Part shown: piece by piece, positions 35,662 to 45,200 of the stretch | How the letters are laid out: each line of letters opens with the position of its first letter | Numbering within the stretch: position 1 is the stretch's first letter | Source of the DNA: Pseudomonas haemolytica | Lineage (GTDB): Bacteria > Pseudomonadota > Gammaproteobacteria > Pseudomonadales > Pseudomonadaceae | Direction of reading: 5' to 3' | NCBI RefSeq assembly: GCF_009659625.1 | Contig: NZ_VOIW01000006.1 | Location: forward strand, 310,001 to 374,000 | DNA length: 64,000 nucleotides | The notes under the pieces: model-generated | The model's input: only the letters and a program-made list of their open reading frames with translations | Told to the model about the DNA's origin: nothing | The model's database searches: none | Translations under genes and position numbers: made by a program

Positions 35662-36019
35662 GGTCACGGCCCTCTTTACGCAATGTTTCTAAATGTACGT
35701 CGTATAGCTTCTCGGCCAAGGGTACGTACTCGTGGTACCAACGGTGCTGTGCGGTTTTATCGCCACCTATCAGCAACACTGCACAGCGCCGAAAATCGAA
35801 GGCATACAACACTCTATAAGGTCGTCCTGCGTGCTGGACCCGCAGCTCTCGCAGGTTGCCGTGTCGAGCGCCCTTGATATCGCTGCTATGGGGAAAGCGC
35901 AGCCCCGGCCCGAACAGCTCCAGCAAATCAACACTGGCCGCCACCGAAGATTGCGCCTTCGCATCCAAGCCACCCCACCACTCTCCGAATTCATCCGTGT
36001 ATTCAATGTCCCAGACCAT
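35654..36019 (-). CDS. HigB/RelE-superfamily (Gp49-like) toxin
   Basis: A 121-residue protein with the Gp49/HigB pattern: FGEWWGGLDAKAQSSVAASV, FPHSSDIKGARHGNLREL, RVQHAGRPYRVLYAFDFRRC, LLIGGDKTAQHRWYHEYVPL. Conserved Arg and Lys/His residues in these blocks are those used in ribosome-dependent mRNA cleavage. GGGTGG precedes ATG 36019. It is co-transcribed with the XRE antitoxin downstream. The module lies between the EamA gene and the giant autotransporter. Confidence 0.9.
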   Translation of the reverse strand: MVWDIEYTDEFGEWWGGLDAKAQSSVAASVDLLELFGPGLRFPHSSDIKGARHGNLRELRVQHAGRPYRVLYAFDFRRCAVLLIGGDKTAQHRWYHEYVPLAEKLYDVHLETLRKEGRDHG

Positions 36020-36189
36020 GCAAATATGCCACCCAAGGAATATAAACTCAAGGGCATAACTTTAGGCCGACGCTGGTTGTCCAGCCAATCGCGCTCCAGA
36101 GGAAATTGTGTGTACATTCTTCAGCCAGGCGGGTGAGCAATAAACCCCATGCATTTATGCGCCAGCGTATTACTTCAAGAATTTTTTCC

Positions 36190-36215
36190 AAAAAAAACCG
36201 CCCTCACGGGCGGTT
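36190..36215 (-). terminator. Rho-independent terminator of the autotransporter gene
   Basis: AACCGCCC (36196-36203), loop TCAC, GGGCGGTT (36208-36215). On the minus strand the stem is followed by eight T (36197-36190). It lies 18 bases after the autotransporter stop. Confidence 0.93.
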
Positions 36216-36233
36216 CAAAAAACTCGGCCTTGA

Positions 36234-39200
36234 TCAAAAACCGAGGGAGAAACTGACCGTCACTGCATGGTCCTTGTCGTTGCGCGAAAGTTGACCCGAG
36301 TAGCCCAGACCCAGCTTGCCGTTCTGGCTGATCTGGTAGTCCAGGCCCGCTTCCACTACCGCGCTGTCCTTGGCAATCGGCACGCCCTGGGTGCTGAACG
36401 AGCCACCGCCGTTGATAAAGCTCAGGTCGGCGTCAGGCTTGGTATCGCCAAAGGCATGGCGCCAGCCGATGCTGCCTCGTGGGGTGAGTTTCGAGCCGTT
36501 GCCCAAGGTGATGGTCTGGCCGATGCGTACGCCCAAGGTCGAGTAGGTGATGTCCTGGTCGGCATCGCCGCGCAGGGCAGCCGAACCGCCTTTTTCCTTG
36601 ATGGTATCGCTGTCGTAGTTGACGTAGGCCAGGCCGGCGAACGGTTCCAGGGCGACGCTACCGGTTTGGATGGTGTAGCCGACTTCACCGAATACCTGCG
36701 CACTGCGTGCCTTGTAATCAGCTTTTAGGCGCTGCCCCTCACCGCCCACGGCCACGTTGCGTTTGCTTTCGATGTCATGCCAGCTGTACGCCACGCCCAT
36801 GCGTGCGGCGAAGGCTTCTTGCTGGTACGCGGTGTAGGCCATCAGGTGGTAGCTGTCGACGTCGGCGCTGGAGTTGCGGCGCTTGGCATCCAGGTCGCTG
36901 CGGGTGTAGCCAGCGGCTACGCCGACGCGCCAGGCGTCATCCACTTGTTTGTCGGTGCCGAGCAGGAAGCCGCTGAGGTTGCGGTCCAGCTTGGCGGTGT
37001 TGCTGTCACCGCCCATATGCCCCCAGGTGCCGAGCACACGCATCCAACCGACCATCTCGCCATGGCAACCGGCGCTGGTAAGGCGATTTTCGCTTGGCGC
37101 CAGGGCATTGCGTGGGTCGTCCTCGCGGTAGCAGCCGGGTTGGCGCAAGCGCTCGTTGACCGCGTCACGCACGTAACGCGAATCTTCGAGCATCGCGCTG
37201 GCGGTGCTGGCGTGGATCTCGCCAGACAAGCTGTCGAAGGCTGCACGCGCCCCTGCCACGTCAGTGTTGAGCAGCGCGTTCTGCACCGCCGCGCCACCGA
37301 CTGCCGCACCGCTGCCCAACGCCGCCGCAACGCCGCGCTGGTTACCGGTGGCCGCCACGCTGGCGTAGCTGACGTTGTTACGGCTGACCGCCAGGGCCAC
37401 TTGGGTTGGGCTGTAGTTCAACGCGGTATTGAGGAACGCCAGGTTCTCCAGGTTGGTGGTGGTAAACGTGCCGTTGACCGCGCCTGCGGTCAGCAGCGTG
37501 TAGGTGGTCGCGCCGGCATACGGTGCCAGGTTGATCACATTCAAGGTGCCGCCCAGGTTGGCGGTGCCGCCGACGGCCAGGGAGCCAGTGGTGGATGGGG
37601 TGATCACCAGGTTCAGCGCACCTGTGCTGGCGTTGGTGAAATTGCCGGCCACAGTCAACTTGCCGCCATCAGGGCTCACAGAGCCATTGTTGACCAGCGA
37701 ACCGACACTGCCGTTGCCGGTCAGGCCCGCACCGTTGGCCACGGTGACTTGGCCGCCGAGCACTGCGCCAGGGTTGGCCGCGTTACCCACTTGCAGCACG
37801 CCTTGATCAACAGCAACGGTGCCGCTGAAGGGCTGGTTGCCGGTCAGCAACAACGCGCCCGCGCCTTGTTTGACCAGGGCACCGGTGCCGCTCAAGGTGC
37901 CGCTGAACTGACCATTGGTGGGCTGGACGAACAGCAAATTGGCGTTGTTGAGGATATTGCCGCGCAGGCTGGTGGTGTTACCCGCCAGCGTACCGCCACT
38001 GACCGTAGTGCCGCCGGTGTAAGTATTGGCGCCGGTCAGCAGTAAGGTGCCGGAGTCCAGCTTGTTGATCCCGCCGGTGCCCACCAGAGGTGCATCGATC
38101 TGAGTGGTTACGCCGGAGTTCACCCGCACCGCCGCCAGGCTGCCATCCGCCGCGTTGGTCGGGCTCAAGCTACCCCCTGCGCCAGCCGTCAGCGTGTAAC
38201 CGGCGTCGAGGAATTGCAGGCCGGTGAAGCCTTGGTTGCCGACCACTGTCACGGTGCCGCCCTGCCCGCCAAATACGGCGAACTGGTTGGTGGACGTCTG
38301 GCCTTGGGTGCCCGTCGGATCGGTCCAATTGGTGCTTGGCCCCCAGGTGCCGCTGCCGCCGGTGATGCTGCCATTCGGGTTGGTGGTGCCGCCGTTCCAG
38401 AACTGGATCTGCCCTGGAGCAGTTTGCACCACCAGGTTGAGCTGGTTGGCCAGAGCGGTTTGCAGGCTCACATTGCCGAGTGCGACGGGCAAGGTGCCGA
38501 AGGTGAGGCCGTTGTCGGTCAAGCTGCCGCCGTAGCGGAACAGTTGGTACACGCCAAGACCGAAGCCGCCCGCATCGCTGACGTTAAGCGTGCCGTCCAG
38601 GGTCAGGTTGCCGGCGACATTCACTGCCGTGCTCGAGGCACCCGGCGCGCCGAGGGCGAAGTCCAGAGTGGTGCCCGACGACAAGGCCAGCGAGCCCACC
38701 GACAGTGGCGCCGCAGCTCCCGCCTTGAGCACTGAGCCGTCCGCCATGCTCACCGCCCCGCCCAGGGTGCCGCTGCCGCCGAGGGTCGCGCCGCTGGCGA
38801 CTTGCACGGAGGCACTGTTCAAGCTGCCGTTGACCAGCAGGCTGCCCGTGTTGACGTTGGTGTTGCCAGTAAAGGTGTTGTTGCCACTGAGCAGCAACGC
38901 GCCTGTCCCGGTTTTATTCAACACGCCAGTACCGGTGAGGTTGCCGGTGTAGGTACCGTCGGTGGCTTGCTCGAAGGTCAATGTCGCATTGTTGGCAATG
39001 GCGCCTTGCAGGCTGTTGGTGGTGCCGGTGGTGCTGCCGCCGTTGAGCGTAGTGCCGCCGCTGTAGGTGTTGGCACCGGTCAGCAACAAGGCGCCGTTAC
39101 CGTTTTTCACCAGGCTGCCGGTGCCGCTGACTACGCCGTTGAGGGCCAGGTCATGGCTGCCTGTCAGGCTCAGAGGACCGCCAAGGTTAATGGCATTGGC

Positions 39201-42200
39201 CAGTTGCAGGTCAGTGCCACCGTCCAGTTGCGCGGCGCCGCCAACCGTCAGTGCGCCACTGCCCAGGGCCGCGTTATTGCCGAGGACCAATTGACCGGCG
39301 TTCAGGCCGGTGCCGCCGCTGTAGCTGTTGGTGCCGTTGAGGGTCAACGTCGCAGCGCCGTTTTTCACCAGGCTGCCGCTGCCACTGATGCCGCCATTGA
39401 GCGTCAGCGCATTGTTGCCGCCCACCGCCAGGGCACCATTGAGGACCGTCGCGTTGGCCAGGGTCACCGCCGCGTTACTGTCCAGGGTGGTGCCGCCGGC
39501 CGCCGTCAGCACGCCGGTGCCGAGAGCACTGTTGTTACCGACCACCAGCGTGCCGCCATTCAACGCGGTGCCGCCGGTGTAGCCATTCGCGCCGTTGAGC
39601 ACCAGGGTGCCGCTGTCGAGTTTGGCCAGGGTGCCGGCACCGTTGAGGGTCACACCCAGGGTCGCGGTGACATTCGGGTCAACGCGTACCGCGGTGTTGC
39701 CGGTGCCGCCATTGACCAGGTTGAGCACGCCCGCCGTGCCGGAGGCCAGGTTGTAGCCATCGGTGACGAACTGCAGGCCGGTGATGTTTTGCGTGCCGTC
39801 CACCGTCACAGTGCCGGCCGCCCCTTGGAACACTGCAAAACTGTTACCCCAGCCTTGGTTAAAGGTGCCGTCAACGTTGGTCCAGTTGGTATTACCGGCG
39901 TTCCAGGTACCGTTACCGCCGTCGATGGCACCGTTGCCGATCAGGTTATTGCCGTCCCAGAACTGCACGGTGGTGTTGGGCGCGGTGACCAGCAGGTTGA
40001 CCTTGTTATTGATCGCAGTCTGCACTTGCAGGTCACCCGGGATCACGCTGCCCGGCAGTGTGCCGAGGGCCAGGCCGTTATCGGTCAAGGCCCCGGTGTA
40101 GTTGATGAGGTTGTAGAGGCCGCTGCCAAAGCCGCCGATATCGGTGACATTGAGGTTGCCGTCCAGGGTCAGGTCGCCGCCGACATTAAGCAGCCCGCTG
40201 CCGCCGCCCACCGCTGGGATGCCGAGGCCGACGTCCAGGTTGGCATTGCTGCCCAGCACCAGCGAGCCTACCGACAGTGTGCTGCCAGCGTTCAGGCCGA
40301 TATGGCCACCGTCGGCCACAGTAACGGCGCCGGCAAGGGCACCGCTGCCGGTCAGGGTCGCACCGTTGTTCACCGCTACCGTACCGCTGGCCAGGGAACC
40401 TGTGACATTCAAGGTGCCGCCATTGACGTTGGCCGCGCCGCTGATGCCGTTGGTGCCAGTCAGGTTGAGCACACCAATGCCGTTTTTATCCAGGTTGCCG
40501 GCACCGCCCAGCGAACCGCCAAAGGTGTTGTCCAGATTGCTGCCACCCACCGCCAACGTGTTGCCGCCTGCCACCTGCACCGCACCGTTGCCGGCCAGGC
40601 TGTTGAGGCTGGCATTGCCACCCAGGTTGAGGCTGGCGCCTGTGCCGACGGTGACGCCGGAGGTATTGCCCAGCGCGCCATTACCCTGCGTGGTCACGCT
40701 GCCCGACGCCACAGTGAGGGGGCCGCTGAAGCTGTTGTTGCCAGTCAGCAGCAGGTCTGCCGCGCCATTCTTGATCAGCGCCGCATTGCCGGCGAGTACA
40801 CCCGCCAGGGTCAGGTTATTGTTGCCAGCGACGGTCAGGTCGCCGTCGAGGTTGACCGCATTGGCCAGCACCAGCGGCGCGCTATTGGCCAGGTTCGCCG
40901 CACCGCCGACGGTCAAGGCACCCGAGCCGAGGGCCGTGGCGTTGCCGAGGGTCAGCGTACCGGCATTCAGTGCCGTGCCGCCGCTGTAGGTATTGGCACC
41001 GTTGAGGGTCAGGTTGGCGCCACCGGCCTTAGTCAGCGAACCAGCGCCATCCACTACGCCATCAAGGCTAAGGTCGTTGCTGCCGCCGACGGTCAGCGCG
41101 GCATTCAGGCTGGTGTTGTTGGCCAGGACCAGCGCGGTGCTGGTGTCCAGCGTCGCCGCACCATTGACCGCCAACGCACCGCTGCCGAGTGCCGCCCCAT
41201 TGCCCAGGGTCAACGAACCGGCATTCAACTGGGTGCCGCCAAGGTAGGCATTGGCACCATTGAGGGTCAGGTTGCCGGTACCGGTTTTGGTCAGGCCGCC
41301 CGCGCCGCTGACCAAGCCGTTCAGGCTCAGGTCGGCGCTACCCAGAATGCCCAGGTTACCGGCCAGGTTCACCGTGTTGGCCAGGGCCACCGCGGTGCTG
41401 CTATCGAGGGTGGTGCCGGCTGCCGCGTTCAAGGCACCGTTGCCGAGTGCGGTATTGGATGCGAGGATCAGCCCGCCCGCGTTCAGTGCGGTGGGGCCGG
41501 CGTAGGTGTTGTTGCCGCTGAGGGTCAGGTTGGCGATGCCGTTCTTGATCAGGCTACCGGTGCCCGCCACGCTACCGGCCAGGGTCAGTGCATTGCTGCC
41601 ACCGACCGTTAACGTGCCGTTGACGTTCACATTATTGGCCAGGTTGACCGCGGCATTGCTGTCCAGGGTGGTGCCATTGGCGGTGGTCAGTAAACCGCTG
41701 CTCAAGGCACTGTCATTGCCAACTACCAGGGTGCCGCCATTGAGCGCGGTGCCTCCGGTGTAGCTGTTGGCACCGTTGAGCACCAGGGTGCCCGCATCCA
41801 GCTTGGCCAGGGTGCCGCCGCCGTTGAGCGTGACGCCCAGGGTAGCGGTGACGCCAGGGTCGACCCGCACGGCGGTATTGCCACCGGTGCCATTGAACAG
41901 GGTCAAGGCGCCCGCCGCGCCGCCGGCCAGGGTGTAGCCATCTGTGACGAACTGCAAACCGGTGATGGCTTGCGCACCGTCAACGGTGACAGTGCCCGCA
42001 GTGCCTTGGAACACCGCGAAACTGTTCGGCGCCCAGGCGGTATTGAATGCGCCATTGACGCCGGTCCAGTTGCTGCCACCTGCGCTCCACGTACCGCTGC
42101 CGCCTTCGATGGCACCGTTGCCGCTGGTTTGGCTGCCGTCCCAGAACTGCACAGTGGTATTGCCGTTGACCAGCAGGTTGATCTGATTGCCGATGGCAGT

Positions 42201-45200
42201 TTGCAGGTCCAGGTCGGTGGCCGGGATATTCACCGGCAGGCTGCCCAGTTGCAGGCCGTTGTTGGTCAGGCCGCCGGTGTAGTCGATCAGGCGGTAGATA
42301 CCGGCGCCGAAGCCGCCGATATCGCTGACATTCAGCGTACCGTCCAGGGTCAGGTTACCGTTGACCTGTACCAGCGCTGTGCCGCCGGTGGACGGAGCGC
42401 CGAGGCCCGCGTCCAGGTTGGAATTGGCGTTGAGCAACAGCGCACCGGTGGTCAGGGTATTGCCCGAGTTGACGGTCAGGTGGCCGCCATCGGCGATGGT
42501 CACATTGCCCAGCAAAGTGCCGGTACCACCCAGGGTCGCGCCGTTGCCCACCGCCACATTCGCGCTGGCCAGCGAGCCGTTGACAAGCAGACTGCCGGCG
42601 TTGACCTGGGTATCCCCGGTCAACGCACTGACGCCGCCGAGGGTCAAGGCGCCCGTGCCGTCCTTGGCGAGATTACCGGCACCGGTGAGGATGCCGTTGA
42701 AGCTGCTGTTGAGGTTAGTGCCGCCCACACTCAAGGTGTTGCCGGCGCCCACCAGTGCCAGGCCGTTGCCGGTCAATGCGCCCAGGCTGGCCGAGCCACC
42801 CAGGTTCAGCGAGGTGCCGCTGGCCAGGTTCACGCCCGCCCCCACACCCAACGCCCCGTTGCCCAGGGTGCTGAGGCTGCCGGATTGCACGTCGAACAGG
42901 CCCGAGAAGCTGTTGTTGCCAGTCACAGTCAGGTCAGCGCTGCCGGACTTGATCAGGCTGCCGCTGCCCGCCAGCACGCCGGCCAGGGTCAGGTTGTTAT
43001 TGGCGCCGCCCACGTTCAGGTTAGCGTTGAGGTTGACCGCATTGGCCAGTACCAGCGGTGTGCTGTTGGCCAAGCTGGCCGCACCGCCGACCGTCAAGGC
43101 GCCGGTACCCAGGGCCGCTGCCGTGCCCAGGGTCAAGGTGCCGGCATTGAGGGTGGTGCCGCCTTGATAGGTGTTGACGCCATTGAGCGTCAGGTTGGCC
43201 GCGCCGTTTTTTACCAGCGCGCCGGTGCCGGTGAGCAGGCCACCCAACGCCAGGTCATTGCCGCCGGCCACCGTCAGCGCCGCGTTCAATACGGCATTGT
43301 TGCCGACGCTCAACGCAGTGTTGTTATCCAGCGTCGCTGCACCGCCAACAGTGAGGTTGCCCAGGCCCAGAGCTGCTGCATTGCCCAGGGTCAGTGTGCC
43401 GGCATTCAGCGTGGTACCACCGAGGAAGCCATTGGCAGCGTTGAGGGTCAGGTTGGCCGCGCCATTCTTGGTCAGGCTGCCGACACCGTTGACGTTACCG
43501 CCCAGGGTCAGGTCGGCTGTGCCGCCGATGCCCAGGTTACCGGCCAGGTTGATTGCATTGTTGACGGTCAGCGCAGTGCTCGCATCCAGCGTGGTACCGC
43601 CTGCCGCGTTCAACGCGCCACTGCCCAGTGCCGTATTGGCAGCCAGGATCAGGCCACCGGCATTCAGGGCGGTGGAACCCAGGTAAGTGTTGTTGCCGCC
43701 CAGGGTCAGGCTGGCGCCGCCGTTCTTGACCAGGCCACCGATGCCGCTGATCACGCCATTGAGCGCCAAGGCGTTGCTGCCGCCAACCGTCAGGGCGCCG
43801 TTGAGTACCGCATCATTGCCCAGGGTCACGGGCGCATTGCTGTCCAGTGTGGTGCCAGCCGCAGCGGTCAGGGTACCCGTGCCCAGCGCGGAGTTGCTGC
43901 CGACCACCAGCGTGCCGCCATTGAGCGCGGTGCCGCCGGTGTAGGTGTTGGCGCCATTGAGCACCAGGGTGCCGGTATCGAGTTTATTCAGGACGCCTGC
44001 CCCGGTTACATCGACGCCGATGGTCGCAGTCGCCAGCGGGTCGACGCGCACCGCGAAGTTGCCACTGCCGGTGTTCAATTGCCCACCGGTGCCATTGACC
44101 AGGGAGTAGCCATCAGTGACGAACTGCAGACCGGTGATGGTTTGCGCGCCATCGACGCTGACGGTACCCGCCGCACCTTGGAACACCGCAAAACCGCCGC
44201 CCCACGTCTGGTTGAGAATGCCGTCGGCCGAGGTCCAGTTAGTACCGCCCGCTGTCCATGTGCCGCTGCCACCGTCAACGCTGCCGTTGGCCACGTTGTT
44301 GCTGCCGTCCCAGAAGCGAATGTTCGGCGCTGACACCACCAGGTTGACCTGGTTGCCCACCGAAGTTTGTACCAACAGGTCACCCAGGCCATAGCCCACC
44401 GGCACACTGCTCACATTCAACGAGCCGCCCAGGCTACCGGTGTAGTTGATCAAGCGATACACACCGGCGCCGAAACCACCGGCATCGCTGACATTGAGGT
44501 TGCCGGCCAGGTTCACATTGCCGCCGACGTTCAGCAACGAGGTCAGCGAAGGTGCACCGAGCGCCACATCCATATTCGCGCCGGCATTCATGGTCAAGCT
44601 GCCGGCGGACAAGGTCGCGCCACTGCCCAGGGCCAAGTGCCCGCCGTTGTTGATATTCACATCGCCCAACAGCGAGCCGCTGCCGGTCAGGGTGCCGCCG
44701 TTATTGACATCGACCACAGCGCTGCCCAGGGAACCGGTGAGGTTCAGAGTGCCCGCATTGATCGCGGTGTTACCGGTGATGCCATTGATCCCGGTGAGAT
44801 TCAACGTGCCGGTGCCGACCTTGATCAGGCCACCTGGGCCACTGAGGCTACCGTCAAAGGTACTGCTGGTACTGAGGCCACCCACGCTGAGATTGAAACC
44901 ACCCCCCACCGCCACGCCGCCCGTGCCACTGAGGCCGGCCAGGCTGGAGTCGACACCCAGGTTCAGCGCGGCACCGGCTGCGACGTTGGCGCCGGAACTG
45001 CCAGCCAGGGCATTGGCATTCAACAGCGTGACGCTGCCGGACAAAATGTCCACGGCGCCGGTGAAGGTGTTGCTGGCCGACAGCGCCAGGTCAGCCAGGC
45101 CGTTTTTGATCAGGCTACCGGCGCCGCTGATCACACCGTTGATGGTCAGGTTATTGTTGCCGGCGACGGTCAGGTCAGCGTTGAGGGCAATATCGTTGAC

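Noticed and set aside
38802..41612. Long open frame on the plus strand (936 codons) inside the autotransporter region; similar ones at 36777-38045 and 41970-44333
   Set aside because: They are antisense to the autotransporter. They arise because its Gly/Asn/Leu-rich repeats keep stops out of the opposite frame, their translations are low-complexity repeats without domains, and they have no ribosome sites.
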